From NCBI RefSeq assembly GCF_023159225.1, contig NC_063164.1, positions 73,438,800-73,502,799 of the forward strand: a DNA stretch of 64,000 nucleotides. Direction: 5' to 3'. The stretch comes from Perognathus longimembris pacificus. Taxonomy: Eukaryota > Chordata > Mammalia > Rodentia > Heteromyidae. Shown one piece after another: positions 1 through 13,061 of this stretch. The translations under genes were made by a program, and so were the position numbers. A model generated the notes under the pieces. That model did not search any database. It was given only the letters and a program-made list of their open reading frames with translations, and was not told the DNA's origin. Numbering within the stretch: the first letter of the stretch is position 1; each line of letters starts with the position of its first letter.

Positions 1-3000
1 AAATTTACATGAATTGTTGAACCTAGGACTTTGCAAAATAAAGATCTGGTCTGTGATTGTTCTGCAGATTATAGCAAAAGTTATAAAATATGTGATTCCA
101 AGAAAGGGGAGTATTCAAGGTAACAGTAGTGCTTCAACAATAAGGAAATTCCTACACAAGTTTCCAATGTCCAATTTCCACTGAAGTAGGGCAAGTGACC
201 ACATGCACATGATAGGGGCTACAAAACAAGAGAACCCTGAGCTTAAGCTACCACATCTTTCATATAAGACAGTAAGCAGTTAGCCCCTCACTGCTAAGGA
301 AGTCACTAACTTTACAACAAAAATGGAATATCTTGGTGTTGAAGACTTGTGGAAATGTGGAAAGCCCAATACTCAAAAGAACTCTAAACATTCATAAATG
401 TCATAATTGTAAGCAGTGGGAAATAGTTACAAGGCAAACCATAGGACTAAGGGTCTTAATGTAGTAAATATGAGATAGATGAGAGCCTCACAACAGCAGT
501 TTAGCAGTATGAATATCTTAGGATGAAAATTACACTTTTCTAGTTTAATTTTATCCTCTGTATTTAGTGTCTCTCAGCATTGGTGACAACTTTCTAATGT
601 TAATTCATATAGCTCTACCTATATATTATAAGAAAAGTTAAGAAAATCAGAGTTTACCCTTAGTTACTCTCAAGAACACACTATCAGCAATAGGTTCTAC
701 AACTTAACTTACAGGAATAATTTTAACAAGTAATTAATAGTTAGTTATTAAAAATTATTATTAAGTCCATGTACAAAAAAGATAACATTGTGTTTGTCAG
801 CTTATAACACTTCTTGATCAATGACCCTACTCCTATGATTATTAAACTTCTCTGTTTACATACATTTGACTCTGGAATATTTGATAAATACTTTACATCA
901 ATTTACACATGATAAAATCTCCAGAATTGAATAAATCGATCAGCAACAAAAATCTAAGGCGCTCACTCTCTACAAGTTATAGGAGAGCTGAGCTGGCTAG
1001 CTACCACTCTGACTACTATCACATCTGCTAATTATTGTATAAAAGTTAAAAATTTTAAAAATCCTCTTAAGCTATGGCTAATTGTTTTGTATCTTGTCAC
1101 AAAATAAAAAGACTCTTTTATCTTAATTGTCAACATAATTTCTCCATATTGGAAACAAAGCCTCACAATATGTTTCATAAGCAGAAACATTGAAAATAAG
1201 CCATTTTCCATTGATATCTTCCTTGTCATCAACAGAAGTGATGCGGATTGTCTCCACTCTCACTGTTTCTATGATCTCACTTCATGCAATTCATTCCATT
1301 ACTATGTCCTTTGTCAAAGAAACACAATCTAAGAACACAGCTGTACTTCACTGACATTGTCTGAGGTTCATGAGGTAAAATGCATCTACTCCATTCAGCA
1401 CACAAAGGTTCAGTTCCACAGAGGCTGTTTTCTGCTTTTAAAAAGTTTCATAGGAAGTGAATTAATGTATTAGTTTTTACAGTCTGTACAATATAAAAGA
1501 GACTCAGATTAAGCTAGCAGACTTGCTATTTGACAGTTTATAAAATATTTTAGTATCTTTTTGGCAGTAGCAGTTTGAATGTTGGCAAATGTACACATTG
1601 CTTGCAGTTTCAAAGCCTTATAATGAGCGTTTTCCACTGTAATAGCAGAGAGATGAAATTTGGATAAACCACTTAGAGTTGTGAACTCTGACATGCATGG
1701 TAACAATGTCTTTGTGAAAGAATTTTGTCAAGTATTGGAGCTCCTACTAATAGCACATCCATCTTTCTGCACACTATAAATCTTAAGAAAATTTCTATTA
1801 CTCTGCAATTTGTCTGGCTTATGCTATTTATTAGCCATTTTATTCTGCTGCTTTAAGAAGTAATGTGATGTTCATTTTATTGCTGGTTCAATAAATTGTT
1901 AATTATAATGCAGTGATTGCAGCTGACGTGATTTAAAAGCCACATTAGCACTATAGCATTAAGTTTTAACTATTTTACCCTTCAATTCCCTGTTTATACA
2001 ACAGTAAAAGGAAATAGCCTTACTAATTTAAAAATTAAGGAACTTATATCTATTGATCACATGATACATTAGAAACTTTTCTTATGATAAAGATAAACTT
2101 TTATTTTCAAAATGAGGTGAAGAATACATAATGAAACCAAGAAAAAGATGTCAGCCAGGGAAGTCAAAATAATATTAGTGAAGTTAGCTTTTTCCATGCA
2201 TATTGATATTTCAGCCTTTGTAAATATTTTAACCTATAGCACTAAGCAACAACAACAGAAGAAAGATTCCTAAACAGCATAATATAAGTGGATTTTGGAT
2301 GCTATATTCAATATCCTATCACAAATGGCCAAAAAATGGAACAAAGCAATCATCCCAGAATTTTTTAGGCTTAATTTAAACAATAATTTTATCTAGAATA
2401 TAAATATCAGTTTTACATCATATATCTTTCAAGTTTTGCTACAACATACTCTCTTGAACAAAGAAATCATGCCATTTTTAGTATTGCATACATTAGCAGT
2501 TCATTAGATACTGCTTAATGTGGAAATTCTATATTTTTATTCTATGCTCTGGATTTTTTCTCATTGTCTTCAACTCATTGAAATCAAGGATTTCTAGCTT
2601 CTTTGCTGATAATCCCGTCAGCTTCCTGGGGAAAAAAACCTCACCTTGACCTTCAAGTAAATATCAATGGCCCAATCTGTGCATTTTGAATGTTGAGTGA
2701 CCTAGGATGTGTTAGTGAGATTTTGTTCACATTTCAGCTGGTAAAACAGGTTGACCTATGAATGTTAGTTAGGGTTTGCTTTGTAAATGTGGGAAATGAA
2801 AAATAATATTGATTGCATACATCACCCTGAAAAGATGTTGGATTTGGGGGAAGATTGGCCTTCATTTTTTTACTTTTTGGTAGAAATATTTGTGAAACTT
2901 TATTGAATTTACACACATCAAAAAAGTTCTGTGTCCCAAGCATTCCATTTTATGTTAGAAGCAAATGGTAGATACTCTTTGAAATGGTACACCAGGAGCT

Positions 3001-3122
3001 TAATTATATTCCTTTTCTCCCATTCTCATCAAAGCATTGTCCTATCTGTAGACTTAGAATTTATTCCATTTTAGTGTGTTTTGGGGTTGTTGTTTTTGTT
3101 GTGAGTATACACATGTATTAAA
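1..3122. other. AT-rich intergenic stretch
   Basis: No gene is supported here. The few open frames are 60-70 codons, have no recognisable domain, and are expected by chance in AT-rich DNA. I recognise no SINE or L1 sequence until homology to the L1 5'UTR begins near 3123. Confidence 0.6.
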
Positions 3123-3236
3123 GGTATCCATATATAATTGGGAACTTCTAAGATTTACACAACAGTGCTTGGTAAGGTCTGTTTAGGGTCGTAAACAGTG
3201 CTCACAGGCGCTTGTAGTTTGGCATTCCCAATCCAA

Positions 3237-4338
3237 ATGGGCAGAAGAAACACAAGAAAAATGGCAAACAATGGAGACTTATCTCCCACTCAAAACAAGC
3301 AGGAAGCAGAGCAGTCAATCAAAGACATAGAAGAGAACCCTCAAAATGCTCTACAAAGTTTAGAGATAAACATGATAAATGAAAAGTTTGAATCTCTTCA
3401 GTCAATAGTTCTAGAGTGTGTGGAGGCAAAGCAAAAATTAATGGAGAATTTCATGGCCTCCACAAGTAGAAAGGTAAATGAACTTCAAGAGTCAAATGAA
3501 AAGATAACTACCCAGCTAAAAGATTGGAAAGACAGCACTCAAAACCAAATTAATGAAGTTAATGAAGTAAAGAAGTCCATGCAGAACCTAAGAGATAATT
3601 TTAGCAAGGACATGGAAATCATCAGGAAAGACCAGTCAGAAGGAAAAGAGATTCGAAATAAAGTAGCTAGCCTACAGTCCCAACAAACTGAAGCAAAGGA
3701 TCAAATCTCAGGAGCTGAAAATTCTCTAGAATCTATGGAGAAAGATAAAAAAGCAATACAAAACCAATCCAATCGACAAAACAGATCACTTCATGAGCTT
3801 CAAGATACAATCAGAAAGCCCAATTTATGGATAATAGGTGTTGAGGAAAATCTGGAGAAGGAAGTTAATGGAATAGGCAACCTATTTAAAACAATATTAG
3901 CCGAGAACTTCCAAAATACCCAGAAGGATAGGCCTATACAGACACAAGAAGCATTTAGAACCCCAAACCGACCAGACCAGAATAGGACATCCCAACAACA
4001 CATTGTGATCAAAACAGGATCAATAGAGTCCAAGGAAAGAAATCACATATAAAGGAAAATCCATCAGAATTACCCCAGACTTCTCAGCAGAGACCATGAA
4101 AGCAAGGGGAGCCTGGAATGAGGTATGCCAAACCCTATATAAAAATAACTACCAATCAAGAATAGTGTATCCAGCTAAACACTCATTCATAGCCGAAGGT
4201 CAAATAAAAGTCTTGCACAGTAAGGAAAAACTGAAATAATATATCTTCACCAAACCTGCTTTACAGAAAATCGTCAAAGATGTACTATACAGGGAAAATA
4301 ATCAAGATCACAATGCAGACAGAGAAATGAACCCTTAA
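3237..4338 (+). pseudogene. L1 ORF1 (RNA-binding chaperone), broken
   Basis: L1 ORF1p is a trimeric coiled-coil RNA-binding protein that packages L1 RNA in the cytoplasm. The ATG at 3237 begins MGRRNTRKMANN, matching the younger copy of the window. A long Glu/Lys/Gln-rich coiled-coil region follows, then the RRM-like part (the PNLWIIGVEENLEKE segment). The frame is open to 4052. There the PRHIVIKT-like region loses frame and the remaining C-terminal homology (ITPDFSAETMKAR-like, then KLSFIAEG-like) continues to about 4338 with further damage. The open frame extends upstream of the ATG, but homology favours 3237 as the start. Confidence 0.85.
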
Positions 4339-4350
4339 GAGTAAACCAGA

Positions 4351-4560
4351 GGGCTGGGAATATGGCCTAGTGGCAAGAGTGCTTGCCTCCTACACATGAA
4401 GCTCTCGGTTCGATTCCCCAGCACCACATATATGGAAAACAGCCAGAAGGGGCGCTGTGGCTCAGGTGGCAGAGTGCTAGCCTTGAGCAGGAAGAAGCCA
4501 GGGATGGTGCTCTGGCCCTGAGTCCAAGGCCCAGGACTGGTCCAAAAAAAAAAAAAAGAG
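4351..4560 (+). mobile_element. Dimeric ID-like SINE (IDL-Geo type) in the L1 spacer
   Basis: The left half is ID/tRNA-Ala-like, with an A-box-like tagtggcaagagtgc and a B box ggttcgattcc. The right half starts near ggcgctgtggctcagg and ends ccaggactggtcc before an A-tail. The flanks agagtaaaccaga (4338-4350) and agagttaaccaga (4561-4573) are a 13-bp target-site duplication with one mismatch. Insertion just after the ORF1 stop shows the SINE postdates this L1. Confidence 0.93.
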
Positions 4561-4625
4561 AGAGTTAACCAGAATATCAGATCAACAAATGAGGAGACTC
4601 AGCCTTTAACAAGATAGGGATAATA

Positions 4626-7600
4626 ATGAAAGGAACAAATGATCAGCTCTCAATCCTAACTCTCAACATTAGTGGACTTAATTCTCCAATCAAATGACAT
4701 AGGCTCATAAATTGGATCAAAAATCAAGATCGATCTTTTTGCTGCCTCCAAGAGACAAATCTATCCAGCAAAAGTAAACATCTAAACGTGAAAGGCTGGA
4801 ATCAAATCTATCAAGCGAATGGCCCCCATAAGTAGGCCGGAGTTGCAATCCTAGTATAATTGACTTCAAATTAAAAAAGGTAAGAAGAGACAAAGAAGGT
4901 TACTACATACTAGTAAGGGATCACTCCTACAGGAAGATATAACCATCTTAAATATCTACACACCAAATACAGCAGCACCCAACTTCATCAAAAAAACACT
5001 ACTGACTCTAAAAACACTCATAAACCCAAACACATTGATAGTTGGGGACTTTAACACTCCACTAACACCTCTGGATAGCTCAACACTCCAAAAACTGAAC
5101 AAAGAAACCACAGAACTAAACAATTCCGTAGTACATCTAGACTTAATTGACATCTACAGAATATTCCACCCTGCAACAAGAGAAGACACATTCTTCTCAG
5201 CAGCACATGGAACATGCTCCAAAATAGATCACATCTTAGGGCACAAAGAAAATCATACAAATTCAGAAGTATCAAATCCATTCCCTGCATTCTATCAGAC
5301 CACAATGGAATAAAAGTAAAGCTCCACTCAAACAGCCATCACAGAAAATCCTACAGTTCATGGAGACTAAACAACACACTGCTGAACCATCAGTGGGTCA
5401 TTGAAGAAATTAAAAACTGAAATTTAAATGTTTATGGAACTCAACCAAGTTGAGGACACAAAGTACCAGCTCCTTTGGGACATAGCAAAGGCAGTACTTA
5501 GAGGAAAATTTATATCTTTGAGTGCATACACCAACAAACTGGAGAAAGAGCAACTCAATAATTTAAGGAAGCACCTTAATTTCCTTGAGAGAGAACAACA
5601 AGCCAAACCCCAAGTCAATAAACAGAAGAAAATAATTAAAAGAAATCAGAATTAAATCAATTAGAGATGAAAAAAAATCGAAAGAATCAACAAAACAAAG
5701 ACTTGTTTCTTTGAAAATCATCAACAAGATAGATAGACCCCTGGCAAACCTGACCAAAAAACGAAGGCAGCACACTCAAACAAGATAAGAGATGAATCAG
5801 GTAACATAACCACAGAAACAACCAAAATTGAGACCATAATAAGGGACTATTTTGCAAACCTTTATGCCAACAAATTGGAGAACTTGGAAGAAATGGATGA
5901 TTTCCTAGAAAAAATTCATATCCCCAAACTCAACCATGAAGATTTAAACCTTCTAAATAGACCCATATCCAGTATTGAAATAGAAACGGCAATAAGTGAT
6001 CTCCCATCCAAGAAAAGCCAAGGTCCAGATGGATTCACAGGAGAATTCTACAAGGCCTTCAAAACAGAACTACACCAATATTTCTCAAACACTTCAATGA
6101 AATTGAAAGAGAATGTTCACTACCAGACACACTCTATGAAGCCAGTAAACCCTCATCCCAAAATCAGGCAGGGACTCATCACGGAAAGAGGACTATAGAC
6201 CGATTTGCCTGATGAACATAGACTCCAAAATTTTCAACAAAATTCTGGCCAATAGACCTCAAGAGGTCATCAAAAAATATCATACACCACAATCAAACTG
6301 GATTCTTCCAGGGATGCAAAGTTGGTTCAATGCACGCAAGTCAATTAATGCAATTCACCAAATCAACCGCAGCAAGGTAAAGAACCACACGGTTATATCA
6401 CTCGATGCGGAGAAAGCATTTGATAAAAATCCAGTACCCATTTATGCTAAAAGCCCTGGAAAAACTGGGATTCCAGGGAACATTCCCAAATATAATCAAG
6501 CAGTTTATGACAAACCAACAGCAAGACTAACTCTAAATGGTGAAAAACTAAAGCCATTCCCTTTAAAATCAGGAACAAGGCAGGGATGTCTTCTCTCTCC
6601 CCTTCTCTTCAACATACTACTAGAATTCCTAGCCAGAGCAATTAGGCAAGAAGAAAACATAAAGAGGAACCAAATAGGAAAATATGTAGTTAAACTTTCT
6701 TTCTTTGCAGATGACATGAGCCTATACCTAAAGAACCCCATAGACTCTACCCCTAAGCTACTAGAGCTGATCCAAAACTTTGGCAAAGTTGCAGGATATA
6801 AAATAAACCCTCAAAAATCAATGGCCTTTCTCTATGCTAAAGACCCAAAGACTGAGGCTGAAATCAGGAAAACTACTCCTTTTGCAATAACCTCAAAAAA
6901 CATAAAGTACTTAGGAATAACATTAACCAAAGAAGTGAAAGACCTCTATGATGAGAACTTTAAAATCAGGAAAAATGAAATTAAGGCAGAACTAAGGAAA
7001 TAGAGAAACCTCCTGTGCTCCTGGATTGGGAGGATTAATATAATCAAAATGGCAATATTGCCAAAGGCTATCTACAAATTCAGTGCAATACCCATTAATA
7101 TCCCAACACCATTCTTTAATGAAATAGAGGAAGCAATCCAGAAATTCATATGGAACAATAAAAGATCTAGAATAGCAAAAACAATCCTAAGCAGAAAGAA
7201 CAGTGCTGGAGGAATTACAATACCCAACTTCAAGCTGTATTATAAAGCTATAGTAATAAAAACTGCTTGGTCTTGGCACTGGAGCAGGCCTGAAAACCAA
7301 TGGAACAGAACTGTGTACCCAGAAATGAACACACAGAACAATGCCTAGTTAATCTTTGATAAAGGAGCTAAAACAATCGTCTGGAAGAAAGATAGCCTGT
7401 TTAACCAATGGTGCTGGCAAAACTGGTTCAATACATGAAATAAAGTAAAACTAGATCCTTATATATCACCCTGCACCAAAATCAATTCCAAACGGATGAA
7501 AGACCTACAAATCAAAACAGACAGCATGAAAACACTATTCGAAGGAGTAGGAGAAACACTTGGGCTCCTTGGACAGGATGGAACTTTCTTAACAAAGACC

Positions 7601-8448
7601 CAGAAATGCTACAAATCAAAGAAAGGTTAGACAAATGGGACTGCATCAAACTGCAGAGCTTCTGCAGGGCAAAGGACATAGCTTGCAAGATAAACAGAAA
7701 GCCCACAGATTGGGAGAAGATCTTTATTGGCCATTCAATGGACAAAGGCCTCATATCTAAAATATATGCAGAACTAAAAAAATTACCTTCCTCCAAAACA
7801 AAACTGCAAAGAACCAATAGCCCCCTCATCAAGTGGTCTAGAGACTTAAAAAGAGACTTCTCTGATGAGGAAATGAGAATGGCCAAGAGACATATGAAAA
7901 AGTGCTCTACATCACTGGCCATAAAAGAAATGCAAATCAAAACAACATTGAGATTCCATCTCACCCCAGTAAGAATGTCTTATATCAAGAAAACTAACAA
8001 TAACAACTGTTGGAGGGGATGTGGCCAAAAGGGAAACCTATTCCATTGTTGGTGGGAATGTAAACTGCTTCAGCCACACTGGCAAGCTGTATGGAGATTC
8101 CTTAGAAGGCTAAATGTAGAATTCCCTTATGACCCAGCAGCCCCGCTTTTGGGTATCTATCCAAAAGACCACAAACATAATCACACTAAAGCCACCAGCA
8201 CAACAATGTTCATCGCAGCACAATTTGTCATAGCTAGAATCTGGAACCAACCCAGATGGCCCTCAGTAGAAGAATGGATCAGGAAAATGTGGTACATATA
8301 CACAATGGAATTTTATGCCTCTATCAGAAAGAATGACATTGCCCCATTTGTAAGGATATGGAAGGACCTGGAAAAAGTTATACTAATTGAAGTGAGCCAG
8401 ACCCAAAGAAACATGGACTCTATGGTGTCCCTTATTGGGAATAATTAG
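4626..8448 (+). pseudogene. L1 ORF2 (endonuclease/reverse transcriptase), broken
   Basis: ORF2p is the L1 endonuclease-reverse transcriptase that carries out target-primed reverse transcription in the nucleus. Homology starts at the ATG at 4626 (MKGTNDQLSIL-like). Endonuclease motifs are visible in pieces: QET, then GDFNTPL near 5043-5063, then SDHNG near 5296. The RT core follows with [13 protein letters not shown] near 6570 and the catalytic FADD box near 6704-6716. The C-terminal Cys-rich motif [18 protein letters not shown] lies at about 8008-8061. The frame is broken repeatedly, at roughly 4850, 5400, 5650, 6200, 7003, 7348 and 7600. The last open segment (7606-8448) ends at the family stop after SLIGNN. 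No active protein is expected. Confidence 0.9.
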
Positions 8449-8918
8449 CACAGGTTTAGGTAAGTCACATCAGAGGATCACAGTAGCCCAATAGCTATGT
8501 CCTTACGAAGACATAAGATAATACTAAGTGAAATGAACTCCATGTTATGGAAACGATTGTTGTAACTACTTTCAAGGTGCCATATGTAATTGTATCCTCT
8601 ATTATTGATGATCTTCTTGTATCACCTTCCTGTGGTTGTACCTACACTTTCTCTGTATCCTATCTGAGTATATTCAAAACTGGGTATACAGGTATTAGAA
8701 CTAGGAAATTGGAAGGGAATACCAAAATCAAGAGACACAGGGTAAAAAAGACAAACAACTACAAAAGCAATACTTGCAAAACTGTTTGGTGTAAATGAAC
8801 TGAACAACTCATGGGGGAGGAGGGGGGAGGGCGGAATGAGGAACGAGGTAACAAACAGTACAAGAAATGTATCCAATTCCTAATGTATGAAACTGTAACC
8901 TCTCTGTAATTCAGTTTG

Positions 8919-8921
<3 letters not shown>

Positions 8922-8973
<52 letters not shown>

Positions 8974-8977
8974 ATAA
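8922..8977. repeat. (TA)n microsatellite at an L1 3' end
   Basis: About 25 TA units follow the L1 3' terminal sequence directly, where an A-tail is expected. The repeat probably grew from the L1 tail. Confidence 0.97.
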
Positions 8978-9230
8978 AAGAAGAAAGGAAAAAAAAGTTA
9001 GGGAAAACAAACTGAAGAAGAAATGATAGAGTTGGAGTGGAATCAGCATAACTAGACAGGTTAAGAATAATACCAAAACCTAGACTTCCTAGGACCTGTA
9101 TGTGTTGAATGTTTGAAAAAGAAAGAAAATTTAAAACATCAGGGATGATCCTTAATTTCTTGGGTTAATAAGTGATCACATTCATAGAACTAGAGGATTT
9201 GCAAATTCCTTGTAAGGAAATTCAAGTGTG

Positions 9231-9445
9231 GTTTTTTTTTTTTTTTTTTTTTTTGCCAGTCGTGGGCCTTGGACTCAGAGCCTGAGCACTGTCCCTGGCT
9301 TCTTCCCACTCAATGCTAGCACTCTGCCACTTGAGCCACAGCGCCGCTTCTGGCCGTTTTCTGTATACGTGGTGCTGGGGAATCGAACCTATGGCCTCGT
9401 GTATCCGAGGCAGGCACTCTTGCCACTAGGCTATATCCCCAGTCC
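9231..9445 (-). mobile_element. Dimeric ID-like SINE, young subfamily
   Basis: A T-run at 9232-9254 marks the tail of a minus-strand copy. The right half (ccagtcgtgggccttgg) and left half (ending ctatatccccagtcc) are both complete. tcaagtgtg flanks it at 9222-9230 and 9446-9454 as the target-site duplication. Retained CpGs (gcgccgcttctgg) put it in the young subfamily. Confidence 0.94.
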
Positions 9446-9454
9446 TCAAGTGTG

Positions 9455-10339
9455 ATTTTGACAGATTGAATTTGGGAAGTGTAGGTGGTGGAGAATTGAA
9501 GGGGAACCGCCATAATTATCTCCAGGAAGATTTTGTAATGGGGAGAGAATACTGAGTTTATGGACTTTGGAGTAGGAGAAGGGTTGTAAACAGAGGACAA
9601 ATCAGTAAGCTTCAGGAACCTTGAGCTACCAATAATTTCAAATTAGAGAGATAGATTTCAGAATTGCTAGTTTATAGATATTATTGAAGCCACAGATACT
9701 TTCAGTATTATCTATCCGTATTGCAGCTTAGGATTAGGGGTACTTGTAAGGTGTGGGTTAGGGCCAAGTGGTGAAGGATAGACAAATGAAGATTAGATGG
9801 GGAGAGAATGGAGCCAATAATTCAATATATATGTACATCCATACATTCTTACATACATACATACATATATATAATATATAACAAAATTAAGAAAAATAAG
9901 GGTAGGTTGGAATGGATGGTGGGAATGCTGAAAAGTTTGACACTGATCAAGATACATTTTATTTATAAACTGCTATGTTTAATGGCTATTCCTTTGTACT
10001 ACTATTTAACGATCATAAAAAGTAAAAGTAAACAAATAGCCTGGCAGTTAATACTTAAAATAATTAGTAACATTCTTGAAATAAAAGAAAAAAAACATAA
10101 GGGTTTTCCTTGAGGAAATTTGATTCTAAATAGTTTTTGAGGATGTATGATGTAAGAGTTTTGATGTAATGCATCAAAATGATGTTTGTTCTTCAATGGA
10201 TGAAGGCATGCTTAGGAAATAAATGAAGAACAGCTCTCAATATGTCTGACCTGGAGCTTTAAGGCTATGTTGTGAAGGATTGATCTGACCTGATGAATGA
10301 TTTAGTCCCCTGAAGAATTTGTACTAGACTACCATCCTT
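9455..10339. other. Unique AT-rich spacer
   Basis: No gene or repeat is recognised, apart from short CATA/TATA-rich runs near 9838-9885. Confidence 0.5.
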
Positions 10340-10580
10340 GCCTGATGTTGAGAGACAGGTGGTTGGGCTTTGTGGCATGTGCTAGGTCACTAAGGGCCCC
10401 TTCCTTGTAGGCCCAGCTTTCTCAGCTTTCTGGTTTCCATGAGGCAAACAGCTTTGCTCTGCCCACCCCACCCCCTTGCACTGATGGACTTAACAATCTG
10501 AAATCATGAGATAAAAGCGGTTCTCTCAGGTACTTTGGTCATATTCACAAAGAGTAACTAACCCAACCAATAACAGTTAA
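10340..10580 (+). mobile_element. Possible old rodent URR1-like element
   Basis: The segment around gcactgatggacttaacaatctgaaatcatgag, followed by ctcaggtactttggtcat and ending in agagtaactaaccc, resembles the 3' half of the rodent URR1 hAT-type repeat as I remember it. Divergence is high and I cannot see both termini. A RepeatMasker match would settle it. Confidence 0.4.
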
Positions 10581-11284
10581 TAGCAGACAGTGCTATTTAT
10601 GACCCACTGTATTGAACTTTGTTTGCTTTAAGGAGAAATGCTCTACAAATTTTGAATGATGCCATATGGAGCAAGGTGTGATAAGCCTAGTAGCTCATAA
10701 AATGCACATACAAATAATTGGCTGCTTATGTGAAATTTCTTTAAATGGAATGTCAGTCTTTGTATTTAGCTATTTGCTAGATATTGGATTTTAGTAATAT
10801 CTCAAACTCCCCATTATTCAAGAAAACAAATGGGAGACTATAGTAGATATCAAATGTAGCAACTAATTAAATTAAAATCTGGTGATTTTGATGATAAAAA
10901 TCACTAAAGACTAACCATAGATAGAATAATCAAATATAGAAAAAGACTTAATTCTGCCTAGGACCATATGGTGTTATTACAACTGGCATCATTTGAACCT
11001 GCATAGACCATTTTATATGAAGTTATTAGTTATTCTTCTGAGAAACAGCTTCCTGTACTCTGTTATAACTTATACATTTTGTTTATAGAAAGTGGACTTC
11101 TAGACTCAATTACACTATTTCAAGTAATTAGTGTATTTCTATTCTTAAGAGATACTGTAAAAATAAATGGAGATTCACATTGTATAATTCTCATTTTCAA
11201 CATTTTTTAGATACTACAATAATTTATGAAATGATGCATCAAGTGATGTGGTTTGAAATATTCTGTGCTTTTTTAAATTTAATT
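10581..11284. other. Unique AT-rich spacer
   Basis: No coding region, RNA gene or recognisable repeat is seen here. Confidence 0.5.
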
Positions 11285-11289
11285 TTCTT

Positions 11290-12620
11290 GTCAGTGTGTT
11301 CTACAGAGGGCTTAGTTACATATGTAAGGTACATTTCTTGCCAAACTTGTTACCCCCTCCCTCATTTTTCTCACAGTTTCCCTCCCCCCAATACCCCTCT
11401 GCAGGTTGGAGCTCCTTTTTTTTTTTTTCAAATTTTTATTATCAAACTGATGTAGAGAGAGGTTACAGTTTCATACATTAAGCTTTGGATACATTTCTTG
11501 TACTGTTTGTTACCTTGTCCCTCATACCCCCCTCCCTCCAACCCTTTCCCTTTCCCCCCATGAGGTGTTCAGTTCATTTTCAGCCAACAGTTTTGCAAGT
11601 AAGTATTGCTTTTGTAGTTGTTTGTCTTTTTTTACCCTGTGTCTCTCAATTTTGGTATTTCCTTTCAATTTCCTACTTCTAATACCAGTATACACGGTTT
11701 CCAATATACTCAGATAAGATTACAGAGATAGTGTAGGTACAACCACTGGAAGGTGATACAAGAACATCATCAATAATAGAAGCTACAGATACACATGGGA
11801 CGTTGAAAGTAGTTACAACTGTGAAATTACAGTCGTTTCCATAACATGGAGTTCATTTCACTTAGCATCATATGTGTTCATAAGGGTATAGCTATTGGGC
11901 TCTTGTGATGCTCTGCTATGACTTGCCTAAACCTGTACTAATTATTCCCAATAAGGGAGACTATAGAGTACATGTTTCTTTGGGTCTGGCTCACTTCACT
12001 TAGTATAATTTTTTCCAAGTCCTTCCATTTCCTTACAAATGGGGCAATGTCATTATTTCTGATAGAGGCATAAAATTCCATTGTGTATATGTACCACATT
12101 TTCCTGATCCATTCGTGTACTGAGGGGCATCCAAATAGGAAAAGATGAAGTTAAACTTTCTCTCTTCGCAAATGACATGATCCTATACCTAAAGAATCCC
12201 ATAGACTCTACCCCCAAGCTACTAGAGCTGATCCAAAACTTTGGCAAAGTTGCAGGATATAAAATAAACTCTCAAAAAATCAATGGCCTTTCTCTATACC
12301 AAAGACCCGAAGATCGAGGCGGAAATAAGGAAAGCAACTCCTTTCGCAATAGCCCCCCAAAACATAAAATACCTACGAATAACCTTAACTAAAGAAGTGA
12401 AAGACCTCTTTGAGGAGAACTTTAAAAGCTTGAAAAATGAAATTATGTCAGAACTAAGGAAATGGAGCTCCTTACAACGTGTTAACTTGTGACTATCCTT
12501 GTTGCATTGGTTCATCCTTTGCCCTGTGACTCACAGTTTCGATTTCTATGTTCCCTTTCCCTTCCCTAATTCAGATAAACGTATACGGAATACACAGGGC
12601 AGCAAGATATGGTAGCAGGA
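11290..12620 (-). mobile_element. Old L1 3'UTR fragment, split by a later L1
   Basis: 11290-11417 (cagagggcttagttacat, cttgccaaacttgttacccc, then a C-rich tract) and 12474 to about 12620 (ccctgtgactcacagtttcg, ttcagataaacgtatac) align in order, with divergence, to the minus-strand 3'UTR of the younger L1s. They were contiguous before the L1 at 11418-12462 was inserted. The right boundary is soft because divergence is high. A related diverged segment occurs at 62200-62345. Confidence 0.7.
11418..12462 (-). mobile_element. 5'-inverted (twin-primed) L1 copy B
   Basis: A T-run (11418-11428) and the L1 3'UTR plus the ORF2 C-terminal end run on the minus strand to about 12131. The sequence then switches to ORF2 on the plus strand (FADD region and downstream, about 12132-12462). 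tggagctcctt flanks the whole at 11407-11417 and 12463-12473 as an 11-bp target-site duplication. This is the classic outcome of twin priming on minus-strand insertion. The junction shares a few bases (atc) between the two segments, the usual microhomology. Neither segment has an intact ORF. Confidence 0.92.
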
Positions 12621-13061
12621 GGTTTTCCATTGTTATTTTAATGTACTTTGTGAAATTATCTTTTTCTTTTGTTTTTCTTTCCTATGGTTTACCCCTGGTT
12701 GTGACTGTATTTTATTTTGAAACATCATTCTTTATGTACTTGTGTAATTACTTCACTGATAATTTGCACAAAATGTTCTATTCAATTTCCAATATGGTTT
12801 TCATTACCTTCTATTAATGGACAATATTTCTCATTCGTACATGAAATCCACAATATTGCACATTCCTTTTATAACTCCCCAAAATTATTCCTTACCTATA
12901 ATTAAAAGATGATTAAATCTTGATTCTTCCGACACATTTTAACTTATATTCTAATTGATCAAACTATTATTGAGCATCTATAACATGCAGTTATTGTTCT
13001 GCTTTACCAACCCAGTTGAGATTCAAATATATCATCCTTGAGCTCATGGTGTACATTCTAG
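12621..13061. other. Unique AT-rich spacer
   Basis: No gene is recognised. It could hold further unrecognisable old L1 sequence continuing from the left. Confidence 0.4.

Larger units (their letters stand above)
3123..8990 (+). mobile_element. LINE-1 copy A, nearly full length, old and inactive
   Basis: Order on +: about 110 bp of 5'UTR (homologous to the 5'UTR of the L1 at 14874-22608), ORF1, spacer, ORF2, 3'UTR with a G-rich polypurine tract near 8812-8835, then a TA microsatellite where the A-tail should be. The 5' end is truncated within the 5'UTR, since the younger copy has over 2 kb there. Both ORFs carry several frameshifts and stops, so the copy is dead. A SINE sits in the inter-ORF spacer. 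I could not identify a clean target-site duplication, partly because the TA repeat obscures the 3' end. Confidence 0.93.
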
